Assembly: GCA_016705685.1 (NCBI GenBank)
Contig: JADJLB010000010.1
Location: forward strand, 124,001-188,000
DNA: 64,000 bases
Direction: 5' to 3'
Source: Propionivibrio sp.
GTDB taxonomy: Bacteria; Pseudomonadota; Gammaproteobacteria; Burkholderiales; Rhodocyclaceae
Positions within the stretch are counted from its first letter, which is position 1. Every line of letters starts with the position of its first letter. Position numbers and translations under genes: made by a program. Under the pieces are notes generated by a model. That model did not search any database and was not told the origin of the DNA. It worked only from the letters and a program-made list of their open reading frames with translations. Shown piece by piece: positions 27,838-37,534 of the stretch.

Positions 27838-29013
27838 TTATAACTTGGAACGGCAAAAGCGCACCAGTCTGCTGCATAAATCGTCCTGTTTTTTCAGATA
27901 GTTGGCCCAATTCAGCGCCAGTCTGCGCAAATCTGGAAGCGCATCCAAGCAACGTTGCCACAGTTCAGGCGTGATCAGGCCAGGTTGCTCGCCGCCACTC
28001 ATCCGCGCGTTCCACGCCCCATGAAACCCGCGAACCGCGTCAGCCGTCGCTGTTGAAGCGCTTGCCGTGTATAGGTCGAGAAACGCGCCGAGTTTGATCA
28101 GATGGGCGCCTTCATCTTGCGGGTAGATGTGCCATACCATCGGCTTTTCCGCCCACTGGGCGCGCACAAAGGAGTCCTCGCCACGTACGAAATTGATGTC
28201 GCTCGCCCATAACAGCCGATCGTAATCGGTCTGAGCGACGAAAGGCAGCACGCGGATTTCCAGCTGGCCAAAGCGCTTGGTATTGCCAGCCCGCAGGGAT
28301 TGACCAGCGAATGTTTCCAGGAGCGTCAGGGTTTGCGTTTCGGGGGCCAGACAACAGATCGGTACCTTGCCTTGAGCCCAGACTGTGAGCAGATCACCGA
28401 TCATCGCGTTTTCGTAGGAAAAGAACGAAATGACCAGCGCATCGGCGGGTGGTGGTGGAAAGCCCAGCGATAGCCAGAATTCGATTTGCTGTTCAGGCGA
28501 GTTGCAGAATGCCGTTCTACGATCCTCCAGATCGCGCTCGCGCAACACGCCACCGTTGGTCTCGCTGAAACCGGGAAAAAAGAAATACTTGGTGAGTGGA
28601 AACCGTGGATGCGGCGAGGGCAGGGTATGGCAGCCGGTTACCCAGGCTTCGGCGCTCAGATACTCGAGGTTAACCCACACCGGCGACACACGGCGTGCGG
28701 CCATGGCTGCGACGAAATTGTCAGGCAGCTGACAGGCGAAGGCTTCGATGACCACATCGCCGGGAACGACATCCGGGAACCCGGCTACCCAGTGACGCAC
28801 TTCGACGCCCTGCGCGTATTGAGCGGGCAACAACGGATCGATTTCCGGACAGATACGCCGGAATGCCGTCAAGTCATTGACCCACAGGCGTACAGCACAG
28901 CCGTGCTCGCTTGTGAGTTGGCGCGCCAGGCGCCAGCACACACCGATATCGCCATAGTTGTCGATGACATGGCAAAAAACGTCCCAGGCGACTTGTCTGG
29001 CGGGGCGGATCAT
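27838..29013 (-). CDS. earP: EF-P arginine rhamnosyltransferase EarP
   Basis: Uses dTDP-rhamnose to modify Arg32 of EF-P. The 391-residue GT-B protein has the conserved N-terminal segment DNYGDIGVCWRLARQL with Asp18 and Asp22, and the nucleotide-binding region REDSFVRAQWAEKPMVWHIY near the C-terminus. It precedes efp in an operon, the standard arrangement in betaproteobacteria. Divergent from uvrC, with 70 bases between. Confidence 0.95.
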   Translation of the reverse strand: MIRPARQVAWDVFCHVIDNYGDIGVCWRLARQLTSEHGCAVRLWVNDLTAFRRICPEIDPLLPAQYAQGVEVRHWVAGFPDVVPGDVVIEAFACQLPDNFVAAMAARRVSPVWVNLEYLSAEAWVTGCHTLPSPHPRFPLTKYFFFPGFSETNGGVLRERDLEDRRTAFCNSPEQQIEFWLSLGFPPPPADALVISFFSYENAMIGDLLTVWAQGKVPICCLAPETQTLTLLETFAGQSLRAGNTKRFGQLEIRVLPFVAQTDYDRLLWASDINFVRGEDSFVRAQWAEKPMVWHIYPQDEGAHLIKLGAFLDLYTASASTATADAVRGFHGAWNARMSGGEQPGLITPELWQRCLDALPDLRRLALNWANYLKKQDDLCSRLVRFCRSKL

Positions 29014-29083
29014 TGTGGATGTCGGAGTGGATGGCCGGATGCGCGTGATAACATCGAAGCCGCCATCCTAACTGCTCCTGTCC

Positions 29084-30901
29084 ATGGACGAAACCTTCGA
29101 CGCCAAAGCGCTGCTGGCTACGCTGACCGAGTTACCCGGCGTATACCGCATGATCGACGTCAATGACGCAGTACTTTATGTCGGGAAAGCGAAGAACCTC
29201 AAGAAGCGCGTCGCGTCTTACTTTCGTGAGAGGCATCCCAGTCCGCGCATCGCGTTGATGGTTTCGCAGGTTGCCCGCGTCGAAACGACCGTCACCCGGT
29301 CCGAAGCCGAAGCACTACTGCTCGAAAACAACCTGATCAAGCGCCTCACGCCGCGTTACAACATACTTTTCCGGGACGATAAATCGTATCCGTATATCGT
29401 CATGACCCGTGATCGCTATCCCAGGCTGGGTTTCTTTCGCGGCCATACGGATCGCAATGCCGACTACTTCGGACCTTACCCCTCGTCGTTTGCCGTGCGC
29501 GAGAGCATCAACCTCCTGCAACGGATGTTCCGTTTGCGCACTTGTGAAAATTCGGTATTCAAGAACCGCTCGCGGCCTTGTCTTCTCTTCCAGATCAAGC
29601 GTTGCTCGGCACCCTGTATCGAAGTTATCGCTCCTGAAATCTATGCCCAGGACGTGCAGCGGGCGTCGCTATTCCTGCATGGTCGGCAACAGGAAGTCAT
29701 CGCACAACTTGGCGAAGCCATGCATCGGTCCGCTTCCGAACTCGCCTTCGAACAGGCAGCGGTTTATCGTGACCAGATTCAATCTTTGCGAAAGATTCAG
29801 GATAAACAGTACGTCGACAGCAGCAAGGGGGAGGACGTCGACATAGTCGTTGTCGTGGAGGAGGATGGCCTGATCTGTGTGAACCTTGCCATGGTCCGTG
29901 GAGGCCGGCATCTGGGCGACAAGACGCAGTTCCCGAGCAATGCCGGCGGGGTCACCCCAAATGAAGTGTTGTCCGCCTTCTTGAATCAACATTACCTTGA
30001 CTATCCGGTGCCGATGCGAGTTTTCCTCAACCGCACCCTGGCCGATGGCGAAGTGAACAATGCGCTCGCCGAGTTGGCTGGCCGCCCGGTGTCCGTGCAA
30101 GTGCCTCGGCTGACCCGGCAAAAAATCTGGGTGGAGATGGCTGAACAAAACGCGAAACTGGCCATTCACGCGCGCCGGAACGCGCTGTCACGTCAGGAAT
30201 CGCGCCTTGATGCCCTTATGGAATGTCTCGGCCTGGAAACCGATCATGGCAGAGAAGTGCGCATCGAGTGTTTCGATATCAGTCATACGCAGGGCGAAGC
30301 GGCGGTTGCTTCCTGTGTGGTTTATCAAGGCAATGGCATGCGCAATTCGGACTACCGACGCTTCAATATTCAAGACATCCGCCCCGGCGATGACTTTGCT
30401 GCCATTCGGCAGGCGGTATTGCGCCGGTATGAAAAAGTGTCGAGCGGGAACAGTGTAGCGCCAACACTGATCCTCATCGATGGCGGAAAAGGCCAGGTTA
30501 ACTCGGCCATCTCGGCGCTGGAAGAACTGGGATTGGCGCATTTGCCCTTGCTTGGCGTAGCCAAAGGTGAAGCGCGCAAACCGGGACTTGAAAAACTGGT
30601 TTTCGCGGACGACCGCGAACCGCTACAATTGACGGCGGAGCATCCGGCATTACAACTGATACAGGAAATTCGTGATGAAGCGCACCGCTTTGCCGTTTCC
30701 GGCCATCGGACTAAACGCAGCATGAAGCGGCGGACTTCGAGCCTGGATGATATCGTCGGCATCGGGCCGAAACGGCGCAAAGCGTTGATTTCTCATTTTG
30801 GCGGCTTGCAGGGAATCTCAAATGCCGGGATCGACCAATTGACAGCCGTTCCGGGGATCAGTCGAGAACTGGCTGCAACCATTTACTCGGCTTTGCATTG
30901 A
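29084..30901 (+). CDS. uvrC: UvrABC system protein C
   Basis: Makes both incisions in nucleotide excision repair. The 605-residue protein has the N-terminal GIY-YIG domain (GVYRMI...VLYVGKAKNL, residues about 19-47), the UvrB-interacting region, the RNase H-like nuclease (FDISHTQGEAAVAS, LILIDGGKGQ) and a C-terminal tandem HhH (DIVGIGPKRRKAL). The last base of its stop is the first base of pgsA, the usual pair. Confidence 0.97.
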   Translation: MDETFDAKALLATLTELPGVYRMIDVNDAVLYVGKAKNLKKRVASYFRERHPSPRIALMVSQVARVETTVTRSEAEALLLENNLIKRLTPRYNILFRDDKSYPYIVMTRDRYPRLGFFRGHTDRNADYFGPYPSSFAVRESINLLQRMFRLRTCENSVFKNRSRPCLLFQIKRCSAPCIEVIAPEIYAQDVQRASLFLHGRQQEVIAQLGEAMHRSASELAFEQAAVYRDQIQSLRKIQDKQYVDSSKGEDVDIVVVVEEDGLICVNLAMVRGGRHLGDKTQFPSNAGGVTPNEVLSAFLNQHYLDYPVPMRVFLNRTLADGEVNNALAELAGRPVSVQVPRLTRQKIWVEMAEQNAKLAIHARRNALSRQESRLDALMECLGLETDHGREVRIECFDISHTQGEAAVASCVVYQGNGMRNSDYRRFNIQDIRPGDDFAAIRQAVLRRYEKVSSGNSVAPTLILIDGGKGQVNSAISALEELGLAHLPLLGVAKGEARKPGLEKLVFADDREPLQLTAEHPALQLIQEIRDEAHRFAVSGHRTKRSMKRRTSSLDDIVGIGPKRRKALISHFGGLQGISNAGIDQLTAVPGISRELAATIYSALH

Positions 30902-31479
30902 TGCCATTCAGCATTCCAATTCTTCTAACCTGGCTGCGAATCGTCCTCATTCCCCTGATGATTGGCGTCTATTACGTTCCCGAGTCATGGATTCATGAAG
31001 TGGGGAGAAATCTGGCCGCAACCCTGATATTCGTCCTTGCCGGTGTCACGGATTGGCTGGACGGTTATCTGGCGCGTCGCTGGAACGAAACCTCGGCATT
31101 TGGTGCCTTTCTCGACCCGGTTGCCGACAAACTGGTCGTCGCCACAGCGCTGATCATGCTCGTCCAGCTTGGTCGCCTCGACGCCATACTGGCCGCAATC
31201 ATCATCGGTCGCGAAATTACCATATCGGCCTTGCGTGAATGGATGGCACAGATAGGCGCGCACAAGAGCGTTGCCGTGTCGGCGATTGGCAAGATCAAGA
31301 CGACGGCACAAATGGTTTCCATTTCACTGCTACTCTATCACGACCCAATCCGCAGTTTAGATGTACAAAGCCTGGGCACCTGGCTCATTTACGTGGCCGC
31401 CGTTTTGACACTCTGGTCGATGGGCTATTACATGCGAATGGCCTGGTCACATCTTGCCGAGATGGAAAAGCAGCGTTGA
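30901..31479 (+). CDS. pgsA: CDP-diacylglycerol-glycerol-3-phosphate 3-phosphatidyltransferase
   Basis: Integral membrane enzyme making phosphatidylglycerol phosphate. The 192-residue protein has the CDP-alcohol phosphotransferase motif D-G-x2-A-R-x8-G-x3-D-x3-D (from DGYLARRWNETSAFG to LDPVAD) and several membrane segments. ATG at 30901 shares one base with the uvrC stop (TGATG); a TTG one codon earlier is less likely. Confidence 0.96.
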   Translation: MPFSIPILLTWLRIVLIPLMIGVYYVPESWIHEVGRNLAATLIFVLAGVTDWLDGYLARRWNETSAFGAFLDPVADKLVVATALIMLVQLGRLDAILAAIIIGREITISALREWMAQIGAHKSVAVSAIGKIKTTAQMVSISLLLYHDPIRSLDVQSLGTWLIYVAAVLTLWSMGYYMRMAWSHLAEMEKQR

Positions 31480-31532
31480 TCCGGACTGCGAAAGAGAAGT
31501 GCATCTCAACCGCATCCAAACGAGGCTTATCG

Positions 31533-31560
31533 TTGACAGGCCTCGCCAAGCCTTTATAAT
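31533..31560 (+). promoter_or_regulatory. Near-consensus sigma70 promoter of the tRNA cluster
   Basis: TTGACA (31533-31538) and TATAAT (31555-31560) with 16-base spacing, both perfect hexamers, 15 bases before the first tRNA. It should drive the Gly-Cys-Gly tRNA unit. Confidence 0.88.
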
Positions 31561-31575
31561 GCGCACTCGCTTTAC

Positions 31576-31651
31576 GCGGGAGTAGCTCAGTTGGTAGAGC
31601 GATACCTTGCCAAGGTATAGGTCGAGAGTTCGAGACTCTTCTCCCGCTCCA
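31576..31651 (+). tRNA. tRNA-Gly (GCC), copy 1
   Basis: A 76-base cloverleaf with encoded CCA. Acceptor GCGGGAG pairs with CTCCCGC; the anticodon loop TTGCCAA sits on the stem ATACC/GGTAT, giving anticodon GCC. The TTCGAGA T-loop is normal. Identical to the copy at 31801. Confidence 0.96.
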
Positions 31652-31713
31652 AATTTCGATAAGCATCTGCTTGGTTTTATTTCATTGAGCATGACCTATC
31701 GTGAGGTAGGCGC

Positions 31714-31787
31714 GGCGCGATAGCAAAGCGGTTATGCACCGGATTGCAAATCCGTGTAGGTCGGTTCGACTCCGGCTCGCGCCTCCA
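31714..31787 (+). tRNA. tRNA-Cys (GCA)
   Basis: A 74-base cloverleaf with encoded CCA. Acceptor GGCGCGA (31714-31720) pairs with TCGCGCC; the anticodon loop ATTGCAAAT gives GCA. A second GGCGCG lies five bases upstream, but only the start at 31714 gives the standard length and a perfect acceptor. Confidence 0.95.
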
Positions 31788-31800
31788 GAACTTGTTTTAC

Positions 31801-31876
31801 GCGGGAGTAGCTCAGTTGGTAGAGCGATACCTTGCCAAGGTATAGGTCGAGAGTTCGAGACTCTTCTCCCGCTCCA
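31801..31876 (+). tRNA. tRNA-Gly (GCC), copy 2
   Basis: Base-for-base identical to the tRNA at 31576-31651, including CCA and the preceding TTTAC. It is followed by a strong hairpin. Tandem glycine tRNA copies around a cysteine tRNA are common in proteobacteria. Confidence 0.96.
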
Positions 31877-31881
31877 ATTCC

Positions 31882-31913
31882 AAAGGGGAAGTGCGCTTTT
31901 GCACTTCCCCTTT
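31882..31913 (+). terminator. Terminator of the Gly-Cys-Gly tRNA unit
   Basis: AAAGGGGAAGTGC (31882-31894) pairs perfectly with GCACTTCCCCTTT (31901-31913), a 13-base stem with a six-base loop, immediately after the second tRNA-Gly. The T tract is only the three T of the stem end. Confidence 0.75.
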
Positions 31914-31976
31914 GCATTCGTCCCGGTACCAATTTCAAGCCTGAACTTGCCCAGGCAGGTATAATCGCCAGCCTCA

Positions 31977-32063
31977 GCCCGGATGGTGAAATAGGTAGAC
32001 ACAAGAGACTTAAAATCTCTCGACTGAAAGGTCGTACCGGTTCGATTCCGGTTCCGGGCACCA
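31977..32063 (+). tRNA. tRNA-Leu (UAA)
   Basis: An 87-base type II tRNA with a long variable arm and encoded CCA. Acceptor GCCCGGA pairs with TCCGGGC; the anticodon loop CTTAAAA gives UAA. A TATAAT at 31960-31965 is the likely -10 box of its own promoter; no good -35 is seen. It lies after the terminator of the upstream tRNA unit, so it is probably transcribed separately. Confidence 0.95.
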
Positions 32064-32099
32064 TCGCCCCGCAACCCTGACCGCATATCACTTTTCCTA

Positions 32100-32549
32100 A
32101 TGATCATATTTGACTTGTCCTGCAAACAGGATCACCCCTTCGAAGGCTGGTTTCAGTCGCAGACATCCTACGAAAGCCAGATTGCGGGCGGTCTGGTTTC
32201 GTGCCCGCAGTGCGGCTCGACCGAGATACGCCGCGTACCGTCCGTCGTGCACATGTCGAAGCAGACAAACCAGACAGACTTAGCCATAGCACCTGAGCGC
32301 GCCGCCAACATGCCGTCGACCAACACTGCGGCCGACCTGCTGGCCACCTACGAAAACCTCTTGTCGAAGATCGTTTCCAATAGCGAAGATGTGGGCAAGG
32401 ACTTCGCCGAGGAGGCTCGTAAAATTCATTATCTGGAAGCGCCTTCACGTTCGATACTCGGTGAAGCCAGCGAGGAAGACTATGAATCATTGCGTGAAGA
32501 AGGCATCGAAGTGATGCGCTTGCCATTCATCAAGAAAAGCATCAACTGA
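32100..32549 (+). CDS. DUF1178 family protein
   Basis: A 149-residue soluble protein. It begins MIIFDLSCKQDHPFEGWF and has a CPQCGS motif near residue 38; with the Cys at residue 8 this may form a small zinc ribbon. Length and both motifs match DUF1178. The function of the family is unknown. It lies 36 bases after the tRNA-Leu gene. Confidence 0.82.
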   Translation: MIIFDLSCKQDHPFEGWFQSQTSYESQIAGGLVSCPQCGSTEIRRVPSVVHMSKQTNQTDLAIAPERAANMPSTNTAADLLATYENLLSKIVSNSEDVGKDFAEEARKIHYLEAPSRSILGEASEEDYESLREEGIEVMRLPFIKKSIN

Positions 32550-32621
32550 TCCATCGGCAGATTGAACATGGCCTGGCGAATCAACATTCAGTGCATGTGA
32601 AAATAGCGCCTGGATAACCCC

Positions 32622-33545
32622 ATGTCGTCACCGCCCGATTGCCAGGCTTTGCCAGAAGGCTACCAGCTCGAGGGATACCGAATCGACCGCATGTTGTCGA
32701 GAGGGGGCTTTTCAATTGCTTACATGGCCAGCAAGAGCGATGGAACCCCGATTGTTATCAAGGAATACCTGCCGATGCATCTGGCGCAAAGGGCGCCGGG
32801 AAACCAGTCCCTGCAGGTTTCCGTAGAAGGTCAGGGCAAATTCAACAGCGGCATGCGCAGCTTTCTTGAAGAAGCAAAACTGCTGGCACATATCCGTCAC
32901 CCCAACATCGTCGCCGTGCTTGACTTTGCCAAGGCCAACAATACGGCCTACATCATGATGAAATACGAGCAGGGTCACAGCCTGGAGGAGCACGTGTTCA
33001 GGCTGAAAGAGCACGGCAAGACGATTCGCGAGAGTTTTCTGCGTGAGGTTTTTGTGCACCTGCTTTCGGGCCTGCGCGAAGTTCATAGCCGTAAATTGCT
33101 GCATCTCGATCTGAAGCCGGCCAACATCTATCTGGGTGAGGATAGGCGCCCGGTACTGCTTGATTTCGGAGCTGCGCGCTGGGGCGTCGGACAATCCGAA
33201 GGTGTCCTCGGGAATATCTACACTCGGGGCTTCGCCGCTCCTGAGCAGCAAGGCTCCGGTGAAAGCCTGGGGCCATGGACCGATATTTACGCTATTGGCG
33301 CGACCTTATATGCCTGCCTGGATCGTGGCAAAACCCCCCAGTCGGCCGATTTGCGGATGACAGGAGACGAGCTTGAACCGGCGCGGCGGCGTTGGGCCAA
33401 AGTCTATTCACTGCAGCTCCTGGAACTGATCGACTGGTGCATGCAGCTATCGGTCAGGGCCAGGCCGCAAAGCGTATACGCATTGCAAAAGGTGCTGAAC
33501 GGAGAGTTGCTTGATCTGGTCGACCCCGCCTGGTTTCAGAAGTAG
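32622..33545 (+). CDS. Soluble Hanks-type serine/threonine protein kinase
   Basis: A 307-residue protein consisting almost only of a kinase domain. The glycine-rich loop is SRGGFSIAY, the ATP-binding Lys is Lys47 (VIKEYLP), the catalytic loop is HLDLKPANIYL (Asp163) and the metal motif is DFG at 181-183. The catalytic loop reads HLD instead of HRD, so it is a non-RD kinase that may not need activation-loop phosphorylation. There is no membrane segment or sensor domain, and no phosphatase gene nearby. Its substrate is unknown. Confidence 0.85.
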   Translation: MSSPPDCQALPEGYQLEGYRIDRMLSRGGFSIAYMASKSDGTPIVIKEYLPMHLAQRAPGNQSLQVSVEGQGKFNSGMRSFLEEAKLLAHIRHPNIVAVLDFAKANNTAYIMMKYEQGHSLEEHVFRLKEHGKTIRESFLREVFVHLLSGLREVHSRKLLHLDLKPANIYLGEDRRPVLLDFGAARWGVGQSEGVLGNIYTRGFAAPEQQGSGESLGPWTDIYAIGATLYACLDRGKTPQSADLRMTGDELEPARRRWAKVYSLQLLELIDWCMQLSVRARPQSVYALQKVLNGELLDLVDPAWFQK

Positions 33546-33568
33546 CATCTTCCCGAACAGCAAGATAG

Positions 33569-34039
<471 letters not shown>

Positions 34040-34041
34040 AC

Positions 34042-34524
34042 GTGCATATTCATGTTTCCATAGCGGAACAATCGTTGACCTTGTTCGACGGAGCAGGGCA
34101 GGTCGTTCAGCGCTGCCCGATATCCACGGCCCTACGGGGAGCCGGTGAACAGTCCGGCAGTTACTGCACGCCGCGAGGGAAGCATGTGATCCGCGCCCGA
34201 ATCGGTGCAGGACAGCCCGAGAACGCCGTGTTTGTCGCGCGCCGTCCCAGTGGTGAAATCTATACTCCCGAGCTCGCTGCTGCGTTCCCGGACCGCGACT
34301 GGATTCTCACACGCATTCTCTGGCTATCCGGATGTGAGCCTGAGAAAAACCGGCTGGGGTGTGTCGACAGTATGCGCCGCTATATTTACATCCACGGCAG
34401 TCCGGATAGCGCGACCATGGGTACGCCAGGGTCGCGCGGATGCATCCGCATGCGCAATGCCGACCTACTTCAGTTATTCGACCGGGTGCCGCCTTACACT
34501 TCGGTCGAGATCACCGAGCGCTGA
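34042..34524 (+). CDS. L,D-transpeptidase (YkuD) family protein without signal peptide, GTG start
   Basis: A 160-residue YkuD-domain protein with the catalytic motif HGSPDSATMGTPGSRGCIRM (His118, Cys134). YkuD enzymes cross-link or anchor to peptidoglycan in the periplasm, yet no signal peptide or membrane segment is visible here. This short, unexported form is regularly seen next to tadA in betaproteobacteria; its export route or role is unclear. Its 3' end overlaps the convergent NRDE gene by 14 bases. Confidence 0.82.
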   Translation: MHIHVSIAEQSLTLFDGAGQVVQRCPISTALRGAGEQSGSYCTPRGKHVIRARIGAGQPENAVFVARRPSGEIYTPELAAAFPDRDWILTRILWLSGCEPEKNRLGCVDSMRRYIYIHGSPDSATMGTPGSRGCIRMRNADLLQLFDRVPPYTSVEITER

Positions 34525-35287
34525 TGGCCGCGGACATGAAAGTCTCGCACACTGCACCGACAGGCTGACCGGTCGGGCCAAAACTGCGTTCCGCCAGCGC
34601 GACCCAACCCTGGTGGTTTATTGTCAGCACGGTTGATGCACGCGTGCCGTAATCCGGCGATGCCACGAAGATGGCCGAGAGAATTCGCTCCCATTCGAGA
34701 GAAACTCCGGATTGCGGCAGGAACGTGTCGGCAACGATTTCCCGGTCCGCGAGAAGTTCAAAAAAAGGCGCCAAATCCGGCAGTTTGGCCAGAGCGCGGT
34801 TAAATGACGCCTTGGCTTCAGAGAGTTTCGGCCAGGGTGTGTCTAACAGGTGGTTGGAAAGCCCGTAGACACCCGGCGCCAACCAGGCCGGGGCCGCTTG
34901 TCGGTTCGTGTAGTAGCCTAGCCGATGACAATCGCCAAACAACAGGTTGAAACCGTTGTAACGGGCACCACAACCTTTTAGCGTTTCAAGGTAAGCCGCC
35001 GGATCGCCATCATTGTTGAGAAATCCGGTTACCAGCGCCCCGCGCGATGGGGCATTGGCGAGCGGAGGTCCACCTTCGCGATAATTGGTCAGCGCGGCAA
35101 AACGCTTGCGGCGGCTAACGCCCAGCCAAGTTCCGCCGGATTCAAGATCCCGACCGGCAAGAATCCCGGGTAACTCTGCCCAGAACCCGGCAGGCGTCGC
35201 AGGGCGGGAATAGAACTCGTCCCGGTTGGCCGCCACGACCAGAGGGTAATCAGGATGAACCTGCCAGGCCAGGAGGATAAGGCACAT
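34511..35287 (-). CDS. NRDE family protein (transport and Golgi organisation 2-like)
   Basis: A 258-residue protein beginning MCLILLAWQVHPDYPLVVAANRDEF. The Cys directly after Met and the NRDE motif are the family signature; by analogy with Ntn-hydrolases the Cys could be a nucleophile. GTWLGVSRRKRFAALTNYR is also conserved. The start at 35287 is preferred over the ATG three codons earlier because it places Cys at position 2. No function has been proven for bacterial members. Confidence 0.85.
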   Translation of the reverse strand: MCLILLAWQVHPDYPLVVAANRDEFYSRPATPAGFWAELPGILAGRDLESGGTWLGVSRRKRFAALTNYREGGPPLANAPSRGALVTGFLNNDGDPAAYLETLKGCGARYNGFNLLFGDCHRLGYYTNRQAAPAWLAPGVYGLSNHLLDTPWPKLSEAKASFNRALAKLPDLAPFFELLADREIVADTFLPQSGVSLEWERILSAIFVASPDYGTRASTVLTINHQGWVALAERSFGPTGQPVGAVCETFMSAAISAR

Positions 35288-35310
35288 CGGAATCAACCCA
35301 GGCCCGACGC

Positions 35311-36327
35311 CTACAAAACGACGGGTTCTATCGCCTCAATCTGGCCATCCGCCACGCCAAAATGCAAAGTGTCCGTTTCGACAAAGCTTTCCTGAATAAT
35401 TGCCAGCGCGTCGTACCCGCCACCAGGTGCTGGCGCCGCATTGGCCACCATTCCACAGGGCTGTTCGGCCGATTCACGGGTGTAGATCGCTGTTCCGGGT
35501 GTCACCTGACGGGCTGTATGGAGGCGGTAAAGGTGGCGTTTCACCTTACCGAGATATTGAGTACGTGCAACGACCTCCTGCCCGGGGTAACAACCTTTGT
35601 GAAAACTCACCGCATCAATCTTGTCGAAATTGGCCATTTGGGGCACAAAAGCCTCTTTGGTCGCGTCCGTAATCAAGGGAATGCCGGCCTTGATATCGAG
35701 CCATTGCCAGATCGGCGTACCAGCCGGCACAGCGCTTGCGGCAATCTTCGTCCAGAGTTCGGCCGCAGCAACGGTGTCTACGACAATCAACAGGCGTGTG
35801 CCGTCAAGGCGAATGGTGTTGCCGTTGGCATAGGTGCAGGTCTCCAGCACTTTGGCTGGAACGGGCAAACCGCAGTGGTGCAACACTGTCTCGGCCAGCG
35901 AACCGGAGACGCCGATTACAGCGTGGTCTTGCGAAAGGTCGTTGACCCGCAGCTTCGAGCGCAATACAAACATTTGCAGGCGCTTCTGAATGGTTGACAG
36001 CAGATCGCTTGCTAACAATGCCCGATAGTCCGGGCCGTTACGATACAGGAGAAAAGATGCCAGCATCCTTCCCTTGGCCGTACACCAGGCGGAATGCTGG
36101 GCTGAACCTGAAGCCAGATGATTTACGTCGCTAGTAAGCTGATTGTGGAGGAAAGTTCTTGCATCCTCGCCAGCACATTCAATCAGCCCGAGATGCGCGA
36201 GCGGTGAAACAATCGTCGCTTCACGGGCTGCCACGAGTTCCGCCGCGCTATCGCCAAAATCCGTGACCATTCCACCCTGGATTCGGGCACCCGAGACACC
36301 TAGTATTTCTTGCCAGTTGAGGCTCAT
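35311..36327 (-). CDS. ygfZ: Folate-binding YgfZ family protein
   Basis: Tetrahydrofolate-dependent helper in repair or assembly of some iron-sulfur enzymes. The 338-residue protein has the signature KGCYPGQEVVARTQYLGKVKR with the conserved Cys and the GcvT-like fold. It begins 23 bases upstream of the NRDE gene on the same strand. Divergent from mltG. Confidence 0.93.
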   Translation of the reverse strand: MSLNWQEILGVSGARIQGGMVTDFGDSAAELVAAREATIVSPLAHLGLIECAGEDARTFLHNQLTSDVNHLASGSAQHSAWCTAKGRMLASFLLYRNGPDYRALLASDLLSTIQKRLQMFVLRSKLRVNDLSQDHAVIGVSGSLAETVLHHCGLPVPAKVLETCTYANGNTIRLDGTRLLIVVDTVAAAELWTKIAASAVPAGTPIWQWLDIKAGIPLITDATKEAFVPQMANFDKIDAVSFHKGCYPGQEVVARTQYLGKVKRHLYRLHTARQVTPGTAIYTRESAEQPCGMVANAAPAPGGGYDALAIIQESFVETDTLHFGVADGQIEAIEPVVL

Positions 36328-36524
36328 TGTTGGGCTATTCCGTCAATTTCGTTCAAACAGAGCTTGTCAATCCGAATCGCATCAAGCCCTACCCGGCAAA
36401 ACCGTGCGCTTCGACCGCGTGGTCGCGTATCGGTTCAAGGATACGGGTTTCGGCTATTATATAGCCACTATGCGCCACTCAATTTTCCATCGCAGGGATG
36501 CGGCTCGCCGGCTGTATCGGATCG

Positions 36525-37523
36525 ATGTTTAAGCTGATCAGGACGCTCTTCAGCCTTGGCCTGATTCTGGTTATTGTTTTCAGTGGCGGCTTGTTCTACC
36601 TTGTAACATCGCCACTGTCACTAAAGAACTCGCAGGTCGATTTCCATATTGCCCGGGGTAGCAGCATGCGCGCGGCAGCCAACGAGATCGCCGGCGCAGG
36701 CGTGCCAGTGAACCCATGGTTGCTTATCGTATTAAGCAAAGCCCTGCGCGTCGAAACCTCCATCAAGGCCGGGAGTTACGAAATCGACCGGGGCATCAGC
36801 ACGCTGGCGTTATTGAACAAACTGACTCGTGGCGATGTAACGCAGACCGAGGTCGTTTTCATCGAGGGATGGACCTTCGGCCAGATGAGGGAACGGCTTG
36901 ATGCACATCCGGATGTGCTGCATGACAGCAAAGGCCTGCCGGATTCGGACATCCTGCGCCGGATCGGTGCGCCGGAAAAGAATGCGGAAGGCCTGTTCTT
37001 TCCGGACACCTATCTTTTCTCCAAGCACAGCACGGATATCGATGTGTTGGCGCGAGCCTATCGGAACATGCAACGCCATCTAACCCGCGAGTGGGAGGCG
37101 AGGGCGGCAGGTCTGCCCTACAATGACCCCTATCAAGCCCTGATCATGGCATCCATTGTCGAAAAAGAAACCGGACGCGACCAAGACCGCCCGTTGATTG
37201 CTGCAGTCTTCGTCAACCGTTTGCGGCAAGGCATGCTGTTGCAAACGGACCCAAGCGTAATTTTCGGGGTCGGCGAAAAATTCGTCGGCAGCCTGCGCAA
37301 ACGCGATTTGCTCACCGACACGCCGTACAACACGTATACCCGCAGCGGTTTGCCGCCAACGCCGATCGCCATGCCCGGACTGGCGTCACTCCAGGCGGCG
37401 CTTCATCCGGCGCAGAGCCAGGCCCTCTATTTTGTGGCGCGCGGCGATGGCAGCAGTGAATTTTCGCAAACACTGGCTGAACACAATCTAGCCGTCAGCC
37501 GTTATCAAAGAACCGTCAAATAG
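36525..37523 (+). CDS. mltG: Endolytic murein transglycosylase MltG
   Basis: Inner-membrane lytic transglycosylase that trims nascent glycan strands. From ATG 36525 the protein has 332 residues: a membrane anchor (about 5-28), a LysM-like region, and the YceG domain with the catalytic Glu in [10 protein letters not shown] (Glu213). The frame is open nine codons further upstream but [13 protein letters not shown] is the natural start. tmk follows 11 bases after the stop. Confidence 0.94.
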   Translation: MFKLIRTLFSLGLILVIVFSGGLFYLVTSPLSLKNSQVDFHIARGSSMRAAANEIAGAGVPVNPWLLIVLSKALRVETSIKAGSYEIDRGISTLALLNKLTRGDVTQTEVVFIEGWTFGQMRERLDAHPDVLHDSKGLPDSDILRRIGAPEKNAEGLFFPDTYLFSKHSTDIDVLARAYRNMQRHLTREWEARAAGLPYNDPYQALIMASIVEKETGRDQDRPLIAAVFVNRLRQGMLLQTDPSVIFGVGEKFVGSLRKRDLLTDTPYNTYTRSGLPPTPIAMPGLASLQAALHPAQSQALYFVARGDGSSEFSQTLAEHNLAVSRYQRTVK

Positions 37524-37534
37524 GGCATGACGCA

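Noticed and set aside
31709..31787. tRNA-Cys starting at 31709
   Set aside because: A repeated GGCGCG allows this start, but it gives 79 bases and a G-T end pair; 31714 gives the normal 74 bases and a perfect acceptor.
31576..31876. Repeat array or CRISPR-like unit in the tRNA cluster
   Set aside because: The two identical 76-base copies are tRNA-Gly genes; there are no regular short repeats with spacers anywhere in the window.
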